The notes under the pieces were generated by a model. It searched no databases. It worked only from the letters and a program-made list of their open reading frames with translations, and was not told where the DNA came from. A stretch of DNA of 64,000 nucleotides, from the NCBI RefSeq assembly GCF_000024205.1, contig NC_013216.1, forward strand, positions 1,116,001 through 1,180,000, written 5' to 3'. Source of the stretch: Desulfofarcimen acetoxidans DSM 771 (GTDB taxonomy: Bacteria; Bacillota; Desulfotomaculia; Desulfotomaculales; Desulfofarciminaceae). The position numbers and the translations under genes were made by a program. Shown here in pieces: positions 44,106 to 53,303 of the stretch (within the stretch, counting starts at the first letter, position 1; each line of letters starts with the position of its first letter).

Positions 44106-45023
44106 TCAATACCTCAATAAGTATCTGCGCACAAAACGTTGTTTAGTTGATAGATCAATTTTCCGTGATTTGCTGACCGAAAAAGAATCCAGCACATCAC
44201 CGTCTGGATCATAGACATGAATCTTAACAGTGTGACTTTCGATATCGACAACTACAAAATGATACGATTTAACCGGTCCAACTTTAACATTTTTAGTAGA
44301 GTAAGCTTCATCGTTGAGTTTTGCTCCACCACCACCGCAGATTATTTGGTAAATACTATTTTTAAATACAAATTCTTTACCGTCCATTTCTGTATTCATG
44401 GCTGAGTTAATATAACGACGACTGTAGTTGTGTTCATGTCCGTTAAAGACCAGATCAACATTATATTTATCAATAATTTTCCAAAATGTATTTCTATAGT
44501 AGGGATGATAGTCAAGGGAACTGCCCAGGTGTCGTCCTACCGGGTAAGATGGGTGATGGAAATATACAAAGAAGTGTTCTTTTCCTTCCCGCAGTGCATA
44601 TTGCAAATGTTTAATTAACCAATCACTTTGATTTCCGCTAATCTTGTGGCTGCGGTTTGAGTTGAGACAAAAAAAGCGGGAATTCCCATAGTCAAACATA
44701 TATGCTGTACGGTTAAAGCCGGAGGGCCCGTTATCAGGCAAGTGACTGAAAACCTCAGCAAAAGTTTCTTCATCCGGTTCATGATTGCCCATAGCCGGAA
44801 AAATCATAGATATTGGATAGAAATTTGTAACATTGTCACGCCAGTAATGCAAGTCATCATAACCGTCCCCATCTCCTTCTGTTAAGTCACCGGTAAACAA
44901 AAGGAATTCAGGTTGGGGATCTAAAGAAGTAACCCTATAGAGTATCTTTTCCAATATTTTTTTGTCGATTCCGTGGTGACTGCCCTGACTGTCACCAATA
45001 ACTACAAAACGAAAGTTTGACAT
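44106..45023 (-). CDS. calcineurin-like metallophosphoesterase
   Basis: 305-aa purple-acid-phosphatase-like enzyme without signal peptide. The metal-ligand motifs are complete: VVIGDSQGSHHG, LFTGDLTEGDGD, MGNHEPDEE, YFHHPSYPVGRH and FNGHEHNYSRR. It is the last gene of the minus-strand spore-glycan operon, 62 bp after the ATP-grasp stop, and may hydrolyse a phosphoester in that pathway. Substrate unknown. Confidence 0.88.
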   Translation of the reverse strand: MSNFRFVVIGDSQGSHHGIDKKILEKILYRVTSLDPQPEFLLFTGDLTEGDGDGYDDLHYWRDNVTNFYPISMIFPAMGNHEPDEETFAEVFSHLPDNGPSGFNRTAYMFDYGNSRFFCLNSNRSHKISGNQSDWLIKHLQYALREGKEHFFVYFHHPSYPVGRHLGSSLDYHPYYRNTFWKIIDKYNVDLVFNGHEHNYSRRYINSAMNTEMDGKEFVFKNSIYQIICGGGGAKLNDEAYSTKNVKVGPVKSYHFVVVDIESHTVKIHVYDPDGDVLDSFSVSKSRKIDLSTKQRFVRRYLLRY

Positions 45024-45085
45024 TGGTCAACTCTCCTTTAGCAAAGTAATAAATTAACTCATATCAAAAACCAGGCCATAAATAA

Positions 45086-46114
45086 TTAGCCCGGTTGAAA
45101 TATGCAGCAGCTTTTATTTTCCAATTGCTCAAGCTGTTCTGTAGGGACCAGGTAGTCTGCGTATTGCCTGATTACACTGCATTTTTTTATTTTAAACTCC
45201 GGAATTGCTTGATTCAGCAGTTCGGCTTTGAGCATAATTTCAGCCTCATTAACACCCAGTAGAAAGCGCATGCCGGTCGTGCTGCTGAAACGCGGGTTAA
45301 TCTCAAAGATGAATGGTTTGCCTTCTCGCAGTCTTAGTTGAAAATTACAGGGACCGTAGGGCTTCAAAACCGCTGCAACTTTTTGGCAGTAAGCAGTTAT
45401 CTCAGTATAACCAGTTGAGTCAGCAGAAACAGTCATGCCGTCATGTAAATATCTCTTTAAGGTAATACCGGAAAGAATTTTTCCGTTTTTACCCGCACAG
45501 ATGCCGGTGGTGTACTCGCCTTGATGATCAGGGAGGTATTGCTGGATAATCATATCCTTTTGTCCTTTGAGCAGTGTGCGCAGCCCGGTAAAATTCTCAA
45601 TTTTGCATAAACCTTTGGAGCCGGTTCCCCGCCGTGGCTTTATAATGACGGGAAAGTTTACTTTTTTTATAAAGGAGCAGAGTTGTTCAGCGTCCTCTGG
45701 AAAGCGTATGGTCAGAGGAAAATAAAAATTGTTTTCTTGTAAAAAACGAATGGTATACCATTTGTCGTCACAGGTATTCAATACTTCAGGAGAATTAGTA
45801 AAAATTTTTGCTTTGGTTTTAGCTTCAATTTCAGCTTTGTACTTACTGAAAAAATGCAATTCCTTAGAGGAGGCAATAAAAACTGCCTGAATATCCTCTT
45901 TGATTAAAATATCCAGTAATCGCTCCAGGTAAGCTGTTTCATATTGGGCTGCCGGGACTAAATAAGCACTGTGGGCCAGGTGTAAGCCCAGTGCTCTTGC
46001 TTCCATGTCACAAGCTACCAGTTTTAAATTCAGTTGAGAGGCTAACAGTGCTCGAATTACTGCGACTCCGTATAGAGAACCGGATCCAGTAATTAATACC
46101 TTAATTTTATCCAC
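45086..46114 (-). CDS. ATP-grasp carboxylate-amine ligase
   Basis: 342-aa ATP-grasp ligase (carbamoyl-phosphate-synthase-like). N-terminal nucleotide-fold segment KVLITGSGSLYGVAVIRALL; ATP-binding strand FPVIIKPRRGTGSKGLCKI; metal-binding EINPRFSSTTGMRFLLG. Members join an amino group to a carboxylate (amino acids to sugars or peptides). The start GTG overlaps the WbqC stop by one base (TAGTG), so translation is coupled. A Cys-containing tail (CCIFQPG) follows. Likely attaches an amino acid to an amino-sugar made by the operon (inference). Confidence 0.85.
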   Translation of the reverse strand: MDKIKVLITGSGSLYGVAVIRALLASQLNLKLVACDMEARALGLHLAHSAYLVPAAQYETAYLERLLDILIKEDIQAVFIASSKELHFFSKYKAEIEAKTKAKIFTNSPEVLNTCDDKWYTIRFLQENNFYFPLTIRFPEDAEQLCSFIKKVNFPVIIKPRRGTGSKGLCKIENFTGLRTLLKGQKDMIIQQYLPDHQGEYTTGICAGKNGKILSGITLKRYLHDGMTVSADSTGYTEITAYCQKVAAVLKPYGPCNFQLRLREGKPFIFEINPRFSSTTGMRFLLGVNEAEIMLKAELLNQAIPEFKIKKCSVIRQYADYLVPTEQLEQLENKSCCIFQPG

Positions 46115-46797
46115 TAAATCACCTGTTTGACTAAATATTTTTTACTTTCCGGTCCGCAGTTAAAAAGCAGGTCAACTACGGACAGGTTGGGTATGAAATT
46201 ATTCCATAACTGGGGGTACTCAGAGATTTTATAGGACTGGTATACCAGTCTTATATTATTTTCGGTAAATTCAAGTTCATCATTGTAAGCACGGGCTCCT
46301 GTTCCCGACAAGTATGTGCTGGCTCCAAAGTGACGGCATATATTAATAATCCTGGTGCCTTTTTTTCCGTCAAGCGCAGGTATTTGAGAAGATCGCACTA
46401 CAGGCGTGGCAATTTCCAAAATATCTTTAATAACCGAAAGCAAGCTTAAATTTAATTCGACCAGATTTGTCCCGGGATGGGCAAATACCGGTGCAAATTT
46501 ATCCCTGTATTCTTTCCAGAAGGGACTGCGGGAGTAGCAGGATGTTAGGGAATTCCAGTGTTTTTGATGCCAATTTTGGCCATTATGAATGATTAGATCC
46601 TTAATTAGGACCTCTTTGTTAGCCAATGGCACACTAAGCAATCGTACACCTTCCGGAGCCTTGATTTTATTTTTGCTGGTTATGGCCCTTTTGGAATGAA
46701 GCACATCGTCAAGAAAAACAAAAAGATCGCAGGAAAGCATTTTATGAAAATATCCTGGCCAGGGCAGATAATTCGGCTGATGGATAGCTATAATCAA
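46114..46797 (-). CDS. WbqC family protein
   Basis: 227-aa WbqC-like protein: MIIAIHQPNYLPWPGYFHKM is the family signature, followed by FLDDVLHSKRAITSKNKIK. WbqC proteins occur in O-antigen and glycan clusters, often next to aminotransferases and acyltransferases, and are thought to act on amino-sugars, but the reaction is not settled. TTG 46797 has AAAGGGGGT 9 bp upstream, 16 bp after the DegT stop; operon member. Confidence 0.88.
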   Translation of the reverse strand: MIIAIHQPNYLPWPGYFHKMLSCDLFVFLDDVLHSKRAITSKNKIKAPEGVRLLSVPLANKEVLIKDLIIHNGQNWHQKHWNSLTSCYSRSPFWKEYRDKFAPVFAHPGTNLVELNLSLLSVIKDILEIATPVVRSSQIPALDGKKGTRIINICRHFGASTYLSGTGARAYNDELEFTENNIRLVYQSYKISEYPQLWNNFIPNLSVVDLLFNCGPESKKYLVKQVI

Positions 46798-46813
46798 CCG
46801 TTTGCGACCCCCT

Positions 46814-47899
46814 TTAATCGGTGAAACTGTTAATTGTATCAGCCACTGTTTTAAGATCAGCTATATTAAGACCTGGATGCACTGGTATAGAAATACAGGA
46901 TGCAGCCAGCTTTTCTGCTACCGGCCAGGTTCCTTTACTGCAGTCCAGGTTCCGGTAACAGGGTTGAGACGGTATAGTCATGGGATAATGTATACCATAG
47001 CCGATTTGATTATCTGTCAGCCAGGCAGCCAGAGCGTCCCGGCAGTCCGTGGTAAGCGTATACTGGTGATAAGCATGGCTTCTGTCCGGTGGTGCCTGTG
47101 GTTTTTTCACCAAAGGGTTATTTATATGGGTATTGTAGAATTGAGCGTTTTGGTTTCTTTTTTGATTAAATGATGTTAATTTTTTTAATTGAGCCAGGCC
47201 TATGGCGGCATGAATATCGGTCATGCGGTAGTTGTAGCCAACTACTTCATGGTAATAACGTCGCTGTTGCCCCTGATTGACCAGCAGGCGTACCTTCTCT
47301 GCCAGAGCACTATCTCCGGTAACAACCATACCGCCTTCCCCGGAAGTTATGTTTTTGGTAGGATAAAAACTAAAAGCCGCCGCATGGCCGAAAGTACCGG
47401 CATAGCGTTCTTTATAGAGAGCACCGTGTGCTTGCGCACAGTCTTCAATAAGGAGCAGATTGTTCTTTTGAGCTAGTTGGCAAATTTCTTCCATATCAGC
47501 CGGCAGTCCGAAGAGATGTACTACCAGCACTGCTTTAGCTTCCGGGTGATTTTTTATGGCTTTTTCCAAGCCGGTAGGTGAGAGATTAAATGTTATTGGA
47601 TCAATATCAACAAAAATGGGAACCGCACCTGTAAATAAAAGAGCATTTGAAGATGCTATAAATGAAAAAGGAGTGGTAAGGACCTTATCTCCCGGGCCTA
47701 TTTCCAATGCGGACATAATCACCTGCAGGGCTGTTGTGCCGGAAGATGTAGCCAATGCATAAGGCGTATTGATATAAGCTTGGAATGATTTTTCAAATTC
47801 CAGTACATATTTACCGGCCGCCAGCATACCGCTGGCCATTACTTCTTTTACTCCATCAAACTCTTCTTGACCCAAAAGCGGTTTAGCGTGTGGAATCAA
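46814..47899 (-). CDS. DegT/DnrJ/EryC1 sugar aminotransferase
   Basis: 361-aa PLP-dependent aminotransferase of the DegT family. The internal-aldimine Lys is in FSFYPTKNITSGEGGMVV, and the PLP-binding block is IEDCAQAHGALYK. It transfers an amino group to a keto-sugar nucleotide. TTG 47899 follows GGAGGAG. The Gfo/Idh dehydrogenase at the operon front could supply the keto-sugar, a pairing known from bacterial amino-sugar pathways. Confidence 0.93.
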   Translation of the reverse strand: MIPHAKPLLGQEEFDGVKEVMASGMLAAGKYVLEFEKSFQAYINTPYALATSSGTTALQVIMSALEIGPGDKVLTTPFSFIASSNALLFTGAVPIFVDIDPITFNLSPTGLEKAIKNHPEAKAVLVVHLFGLPADMEEICQLAQKNNLLLIEDCAQAHGALYKERYAGTFGHAAAFSFYPTKNITSGEGGMVVTGDSALAEKVRLLVNQGQQRRYYHEVVGYNYRMTDIHAAIGLAQLKKLTSFNQKRNQNAQFYNTHINNPLVKKPQAPPDRSHAYHQYTLTTDCRDALAAWLTDNQIGYGIHYPMTIPSQPCYRNLDCSKGTWPVAEKLAASCISIPVHPGLNIADLKTVADTINSFTD

Positions 47900-47914
47900 T
47901 TAAAATGCTCCTCC

Positions 47915-48742
47915 TTAAAAACCCTGTAATTTTTGAGACATTTTTATATTAACTTTGTGTCCTGTCCTGATGCCGATAAAATGACCTTTTATAGGACTGC
48001 CCAGGGTTGCCAGATCACCCATTAAATCTAATAGCTTATGCCTGGCCGGTTCATTTCCCCATTTGAGGTTTATTTCTGACTGACCGATAACCAGGCAGTC
48101 TTTAATACTTTGACCGATTAGAGCGGCCACCAGGTCATATTCAAAATCCATTATATATGACCTAGCCGGTGCCAGTTGTTCGGCAAATTGCCGGTTATTC
48201 AGGCGAAAATGTGCTGCTTGTGTGGGGACCTGGCGTCCTGGATAGTCGAGCAGGTAAGTTACCTTTAATTCAGTGGAAGGCAGTGCCAGTAAGATAGATT
48301 CATACTCCCTTCCGTTATATCTAAAGGAGTCAAAAACCCACTGCGGTTGATTAACAACAAAATGTTTTTTGGGTTTGTCTTGCTCAATAATTTTAGCCTG
48401 CTGCAGGGCTTCAACAAAGTTAAGGCTGCTGAAATTGCTTACAACCGGGATATGAGGTCCGTCCAGACAAACCTTGATATTGTCAATACCCAGGCCAATT
48501 ACCGCAGCTAGGAGATGTTCGGTATGTTCAATGCGCAGTTCATTTTTGACCAGAGAAGTCCAACGCGAATCAGTCCGGGCATATTGAGTACAGCACTCAA
48601 TTCTTGGGCTGCCGGGCAAATCCTGCCTGATAAAAACTATGCCTGTGCCGGGTAGTGCCGGCATAAAGGTTACGGTACTGGGTACTCTGCCGTCAATGCT
48701 TATTCCTGTACACCTGGCTGAGCAGCTAATGGTTTTTTGCAT
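47915..48742 (-). CDS. LpxC-type UDP-3-O-acyl-GlcNAc deacetylase homologue
   Basis: 275-aa protein of the LpxC family, normally the committed step of lipid A synthesis in Gram-negatives. All catalytic features are kept: RIEHTEHLLAAVIGLGIDN with the general-base Glu and zinc His (about 75/76), ARHKLLDLMGDLATLG with the second zinc His (about 235) and Asp (about 239), and IRTGHKVN with the base His (about 262). ATG 48742 overlaps the cgeB stop as TGATG. No other lipid A genes are present. In this context it probably deacetylates an N-acylated sugar of a spore-surface glycan. Confidence 0.92.
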   Translation of the reverse strand: MQKTISCSARCTGISIDGRVPSTVTFMPALPGTGIVFIRQDLPGSPRIECCTQYARTDSRWTSLVKNELRIEHTEHLLAAVIGLGIDNIKVCLDGPHIPVVSNFSSLNFVEALQQAKIIEQDKPKKHFVVNQPQWVFDSFRYNGREYESILLALPSTELKVTYLLDYPGRQVPTQAAHFRLNNRQFAEQLAPARSYIMDFEYDLVAALIGQSIKDCLVIGQSEINLKWGNEPARHKLLDLMGDLATLGSPIKGHFIGIRTGHKVNIKMSQKLQGF

Positions 48743-49695
48743 CAACCTATTACTCTGAGTATATCTGCAGCCCGGTGTTCATAAGTGTGTTTGGCGTAAA
48801 CCTCAGCCTGACCGGTTGTTGCAATTTTTATTCTCTCAGCCTCATGTGCCAGATAATAGTTCACCTTTTCCAGGGTTTCACCGGCAGACCTGGTGACTTC
48901 CAGGTGTTTACCTGGCGTAAATGTCTCCAGGACAGCGGGTGTTGTCGGGCTGAGAAGAAAACCTCTGGCACCTAAAACTTCAAAGGTCCGGGCAGTCAAT
49001 TCCCTGTTAGTATTTTGTAAGCCCAGTATAATCTTGGCGCTGCTGTAGACATAGTTAGTCTCCTCGTAAGGCAATTTCCCCATTAGAGGGCCCGTGTCAA
49101 CCTTGAAGCCGACTATACTCGGGTCTACTTTATCCCACCTGCTGCCCCAAATCTTTATGTTATAACCTTTTTCTAACAGTGGTTGCAAGAGAATTTGCAC
49201 ACTATTTTTACGGTAAGAATTCCAGGTTACACCGGCTGTAGCTACTATTGCTATGTCACAATGGTAAGCTTCTTGCCGCATGTGCGGTCTGTGAAACTCC
49301 GGGTTGCAGGCCCAAGGCAAATAGTGAGCCGTATACCCTCTTTTGCGATAGAAGGGGAGGGAACCCCTGTTTATGGTAAAAATATAGTTCTGTCCGGTAG
49401 CCTCAATATAAGGCAATGACCACTCATTGGTCCAACGAGGATCCTCGGTAGCCCAGTAAGCCTGCTTGACTTTGTGTTTCTCAGCCAGATTTTTTAATAT
49501 AGCCAGCTTGGCTTTTGTGTGAATCTTTGTCCAGCCGGTGGTAAATATTAAATCCGGGCGGTATTCATCAATCAATTGATCCAGTTCTTCTTCGATAATA
49601 TCCCGGAGGATTTTTACCTGGCAGCCTTGTTTTTGCAGGCCAAACGGCAATCCCAGCAAATACTGGCAATCTGATTCAATAAACAGGATTTTCAT
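48742..49695 (-). CDS. CgeB-like spore maturation glycosyltransferase
   Basis: 317-aa GT-B glycosyltransferase of the CgeB family. The N-terminal half carries IFTTGWTKIHTKAKL and AYWATEDPRWTNEWSLPYIE; the C-terminal half has LGLQNTNRELTARTFEVLGARGF, the donor-site and CgeB signature. In Bacillus subtilis CgeB is made under sigma-K/GerE and shapes the outermost spore surface. ATG 49695 after AGGGTGA. Placement inside the amino-sugar operon marks the product as a spore-surface glycan. Confidence 0.9.
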   Translation of the reverse strand: MKILFIESDCQYLLGLPFGLQKQGCQVKILRDIIEEELDQLIDEYRPDLIFTTGWTKIHTKAKLAILKNLAEKHKVKQAYWATEDPRWTNEWSLPYIEATGQNYIFTINRGSLPFYRKRGYTAHYLPWACNPEFHRPHMRQEAYHCDIAIVATAGVTWNSYRKNSVQILLQPLLEKGYNIKIWGSRWDKVDPSIVGFKVDTGPLMGKLPYEETNYVYSSAKIILGLQNTNRELTARTFEVLGARGFLLSPTTPAVLETFTPGKHLEVTRSAGETLEKVNYYLAHEAERIKIATTGQAEVYAKHTYEHRAADILRVIG

Positions 49696-49719
49696 AAATT
49701 CACCCTGACCATGATTATT

Positions 49720-50694
49720 TTAGTTAAGATCATAGCGGTAGGTTTCCCGCAGAACACCACGTCCGCCAAAACCTTCTTTAAAGCGAAACAGACCTTTATT
49801 GACGTATTTACCTTTATTTTCGGTAGAAATGCCCCAGTCCAGATAGTGATAGCCTTTTTTTCTCCCCCAATTGATCAATTCGTAAAAAAGCAAATTTAAC
49901 GGCCGCAATTGCTGGTATTTTTCATCATGTGCTATATAAAAGCAATTGATTACACGGTTGTTGAGTAAAAAAATCAATACGCCGCCGATTATTTTTTCTT
50001 CATAATATGCAGCAAAAAGTTTAATGCCCTGAGGGTACCTGTCTTTTAAAACATAAATTTCTTCTAACGTATGAGTTGGATGAGCTTGATGTCGTGCTTG
50101 CAGGTTATTGGAGAGGATATCCCAGTACTCCTTAAACTCCTGGCTTTCTTTTATATATACGCCTAGTTTGGCAGCTTTGCGTATATTTCTTTGCGCATTT
50201 TCTCCTGCGGCAGACCTGGTATCATCCAACAGGTGTAGGGCAGTAGCCAGCTCCGTGCTGCTGGCATAAAAACCGTAGTAACGTAAAGCGAAATCCAACT
50301 CATCACAGTTTCTACAGTGATAAATACGGGGAACAAGCTTAATTTCAATTTGTTTAAAACCGTTATCCTGACAGTGTTTAATCAGCAGAGGGATAAGAGT
50401 CATTGCATTATTTGTCTTAAACTTTCGATGGATTACTATTCCCCCGTGCGAGGCCCCGGGGTAAGAGGAAAAAACAGTCTTTTCACCTGCCCTTTGCTGT
50501 GCGGCGGGTATAACCGCCAAGAGTTTATCATGGGAATCATAAACTAATAAGGAGCAATCATTAAATCTTCCCGCTGGGTGATAGTTTAAAAAGTTGCGTT
50601 CTTGCATAAAAGTACCGTTAGCGGAATTGCGCACGAAAGCATCCCACTGTGAGTATTCTTCTTCGGTATAATTCTTTAGTTTCACTGTTATCAC
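49720..50694 (-). CDS. GNAT/FemAB-type acyltransferase
   Basis: 324-aa GNAT-fold protein of the FemAB-like (Acetyltransf_6) group: FMQERNFLNYHPAGRFND near the N-terminus, RNIRKAAKLGVYIKES in the middle, and LFYELINWGRKKGYHYLDWG with NKGLFRFKEGFGG at the C-terminus, as in lipid II-alanine or exopolysaccharide-linked transferases. In this operon it may acylate the amino-sugar or add an amino acid. GTG 50694 is 6 bp after the oxidoreductase stop. Confidence 0.85.
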   Translation of the reverse strand: MITVKLKNYTEEEYSQWDAFVRNSANGTFMQERNFLNYHPAGRFNDCSLLVYDSHDKLLAVIPAAQQRAGEKTVFSSYPGASHGGIVIHRKFKTNNAMTLIPLLIKHCQDNGFKQIEIKLVPRIYHCRNCDELDFALRYYGFYASSTELATALHLLDDTRSAAGENAQRNIRKAAKLGVYIKESQEFKEYWDILSNNLQARHQAHPTHTLEEIYVLKDRYPQGIKLFAAYYEEKIIGGVLIFLLNNRVINCFYIAHDEKYQQLRPLNLLFYELINWGRKKGYHYLDWGISTENKGKYVNKGLFRFKEGFGGRGVLRETYRYDLN

Positions 50695-50700
50695 CGGTCT

Positions 50701-51654
50701 TTACCTGAAATGTAGTCTTGCACTATTGCTAAATAAGGATTGTTCAATCAAATCCATTACTTTCATAACCCAGGCCATATCACGCACACCAGTTTTGGGT
50801 TCATCGCCTGTTTGTAAACAGTCAACAAAATGCTTGCACTGACTGGTTAAGGGTGGAGTTCGTTCCAGTTTTGGCATAGTTATATCGCCGTTATAAGGAA
50901 TGATCTGCAGTTTAAAATCATCTCTTGTATCATCGAGTGCTGCCATTGTCCTGCCTCCGGCAACAATAATTTGTCTTCTTTTTAAGGGATACATCCAATT
51001 GCAGTGTAATTTTACAAATAAATTATTGGCAAAACCCATATTAATGGCAACTATATCATGAATACCGTCTTGCAGATAACTCTCCCCGTGAGCTGATACC
51101 CAGCGAGGTTCTTGATTGACTAAATACCTGACAATGGAGAGATCGTGTACCGCTAAATCCCAGAGAACGCTGACATCACTTCGAATCTTTCCCAGATTTG
51201 CCCGTTCCAATAAAATATATCTCAGTTCACCCAGTATGCCTTGGTTGATATAGTCCTGTAGTTTTACAACAGCAGGGTGATATTCCATAATGTGGCCAGC
51301 CATTAACAGGGTATTGTTTTTTTGTGACAGTTTTATTAACCTGTCCGTGTCGATATAGGAGAGAGTTATTGGTTTTTCCACCAGAACTGCTTTATTACGC
51401 ATTAAAAAGTTGGCGGCAATAGCAAAATGTGATTGAGGAGGGGTAGCAATCACCGCGCCTGATACTTGTTCATCATCCAGTAAATCCTGGTAATTAGTGG
51501 TTGTTCTGATTTGGGGATAATTTGAGCTCAATTCTTCCAAGATATTTTCATTTTGATCGCAAACATGAAGTATATTTGCTTCCGGGATTTCTGCAAAAGT
51601 CTTTAAATAGTTTAATCCCCAGGCACCACAGCCGATTAAGCCAATTCCTATCAT
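50701..51654 (-). CDS. Gfo/Idh/MocA family oxidoreductase
   Basis: 317-aa NAD(P)-dependent sugar dehydrogenase. Rossmann motif GIGLIGCGAWGLNYLKTF; catalytic EKPITLSYID; C-terminal substrate domain with DLAVHDLSIVRYL. ATG 51654 follows GAGGGGATAAGTGA and is the first gene of an eight-gene minus-strand operon. Likely oxidises a UDP-sugar at C3, giving the keto-group for the DegT aminotransferase, as in UDP-2,3-diamino-sugar pathways. Exact sugar unknown. Confidence 0.9.
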   Translation of the reverse strand: MIGIGLIGCGAWGLNYLKTFAEIPEANILHVCDQNENILEELSSNYPQIRTTTNYQDLLDDEQVSGAVIATPPQSHFAIAANFLMRNKAVLVEKPITLSYIDTDRLIKLSQKNNTLLMAGHIMEYHPAVVKLQDYINQGILGELRYILLERANLGKIRSDVSVLWDLAVHDLSIVRYLVNQEPRWVSAHGESYLQDGIHDIVAINMGFANNLFVKLHCNWMYPLKRRQIIVAGGRTMAALDDTRDDFKLQIIPYNGDITMPKLERTPPLTSQCKHFVDCLQTGDEPKTGVRDMAWVMKVMDLIEQSLFSNSARLHFR

Positions 51655-51771
51655 TTCACTTATCCCCTCTGAAACAAAAAATGGTAGACCTTGCTAGAGC
51701 AGGTTTTAGACTTAAACTAATGTATGCAAAAGATTCCTTAACTGTGCATGGGGTGCAAAGGAAATTGCATA

Positions 51772-52647
51772 CTAGTCTGGAGTTATTATAGAAAAACTAG
51801 TAATGGATGAAAATGGAATAGAGATTATGTTTAACTGATCTGTAATTAAAACGATGAAATCTTCGTTGACTCCGGTCATGATTCCGTCAAAAAATACTGA
51901 GAAGGGTGTGTTTACTATCATCCTTTTATAATAGGACTTTCTTAGTTGATATAGGAGGCTGGCTGTTGCTTCATTATTATTGGTATTTGTCTGGGAAGAA
52001 TTTGTTTGCTGTGGTTGCTCCTGTGCATTTGAGACTTGCTCCGGGTTGTTATCAATATTTATAACCGGACAAGGTAAAGTTTTGACTATTTCTCTGTGTC
52101 CTCTTGTTTTTGCGTCATTAGGTGTTCTTTCAGTTAGGGGGTTGGGATTTGACGCTGGCAAAGTTGATTTGTTTATAACTGTTCCGGATAGAGAAGTTTT
52201 ATTTGTATGATTATTATTTTTATCGGCAGCAATTTTTTTTAAGTGGCTTGGATTAGTGTTATTGCCGGTATTTTTAATAGTTACGGGCAATACTTGGTTC
52301 TCCTTGACTGCCTGGCTGCCGGTATTAGCATATTGGCTCAGTAAAGTTAAAGGCTCTGTTTGTCTCGTACCGGTATTAACAGTTTCGGTCGGTTTCTTTT
52401 TAATATCCGCTGGCTCATTGCCGTTGGCATCAGGTTGTTCTGTTAAGGCTTTATCTGCCTCATTTTGTTCTGTTACAGTTGGTATTTTACTGTAAGACAG
52501 GTTGTTGTCCAATTCCAGCCATAGATGATCTTCTTTTTCCGTCATAACAGGTCCACAGGCTGAACTGCGGGTAGCTTTAACAAGTTGACTGATGGAACCT
52601 TTTGCCAGCAAACTCACCGGCAAGCCGGATTTTCTTTTTTCAGGCAA
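51772..52647 (-). CDS. low-complexity protein with C-terminal Sm-like (DUF2642-like) domain
   Basis: 291-aa protein. The N-terminal 60 residues have AKGSISQLVKATRSSACGPV; a disordered Thr/Asn/Gln/Pro-rich region follows (about 65-230); the final 55 residues (LLYQLRKSYYKRMIVNTPF...GVNEDFIVLITDQLNIISIPFSSI) form a small beta-barrel pattern like DUF2642/YrfX-type spore proteins. TTG 52647 is preceded by a strong AAAGGAGGTGA. It leads a run of four further small Sm-like genes. Probably a spore-surface structural protein; inferred from context and pattern. Confidence 0.65.
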   Translation of the reverse strand: MPEKRKSGLPVSLLAKGSISQLVKATRSSACGPVMTEKEDHLWLELDNNLSYSKIPTVTEQNEADKALTEQPDANGNEPADIKKKPTETVNTGTRQTEPLTLLSQYANTGSQAVKENQVLPVTIKNTGNNTNPSHLKKIAADKNNNHTNKTSLSGTVINKSTLPASNPNPLTERTPNDAKTRGHREIVKTLPCPVINIDNNPEQVSNAQEQPQQTNSSQTNTNNNEATASLLYQLRKSYYKRMIVNTPFSVFFDGIMTGVNEDFIVLITDQLNIISIPFSSITSFSIITPD

Positions 52648-52691
52648 AGTCTGTCACCTCCTTTAAGCATAGAATGTGTTGATTTAAAAAA

Positions 52692-52895
52692 TTAACTGGT
52701 TATTTCTTTTATAATAATTGAGTTTTTGTTGTCTAACTGAAAAGTTTTAACGACTAGATTGTTGTTAACATCTAAGCCGACAGCTCTTATCCAGTCAGCA
52801 TTTACTGAGGTTATGACTACCTCCTGCGAATTTCCGTTTACAATCAGGGTTACAACTTTGTAGAGATATTTTCTAAACTGGTTAATATATGTCAC
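52692..52895 (-). CDS. small Sm-like protein
   Basis: 67-aa beta-rich protein: VTLIVNGNSQEVVITSVNADWIRAVG then VKTFQLDNKNSIIIKEI, an LSM/SH3-type beta-barrel pattern ending in an I-x-I-E strand. GTG 52895 is 8 bp after AGGAGG. Same strand and SD style as its neighbours. No known function; the cluster context suggests a spore coat component. Confidence 0.6.
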   Translation of the reverse strand: MTYINQFRKYLYKVVTLIVNGNSQEVVITSVNADWIRAVGLDVNNNLVVKTFQLDNKNSIIIKEITS

Positions 52896-52906
52896 TGTTT
52901 TGCCTC

Positions 52907-53119
52907 CTATACATCTTCAATGGCTACAATGTGATCCAGACGTATAAATATTGATCTTCCACCTGAGGAGAAATGAACTCTAACTAGTTCGTCACTGACG
53001 CTATCGATGACCATGTCTTCGTAGCGAACATCCTCCTGAATAAACAGCGTTCTTATATTAACCGTGGTACCGCTGTTTTTTCGCTTTCTCAAAATTTGTT
53101 TGAGGTCGTTTGTATTCAA
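52907..53119 (-). CDS. small Sm-like protein
   Basis: 70-aa protein with the same beta-barrel pattern: TTVNIRTLFIQEDVRYEDMVIDSVSDELVRVHFSSGGRSIFIRLDHIVAIEDV. TTG 53119 follows TTAGGAGG by 7 bp. Its end is 11 bp before the next minus-strand gene, so the two are one unit. Confidence 0.6.
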   Translation of the reverse strand: MNTNDLKQILRKRKNSGTTVNIRTLFIQEDVRYEDMVIDSVSDELVRVHFSSGGRSIFIRLDHIVAIEDV

Positions 53120-53303
53120 GGCAATGCCTCCTAAGATCAGTCTTTCATTATTGATTTAGATATATATTATTGAGATGTTAAAATCAGTGTTACATATTAG
53201 AATAAAAAATTTGTATGGACATTGAAAAAGGAAACACCCTATTAAGTAACAAAATTGTAGCAAAGGTAATAATATGTAGTAAAAATGTCAGGAGGTAAGT
53301 TGT

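Noticed and set aside
52647-53119. Plus-strand frames opposite the small Sm-like genes
   Set aside because: They lack ribosome sites, whereas each minus-strand frame has AGGAGG at correct distance.
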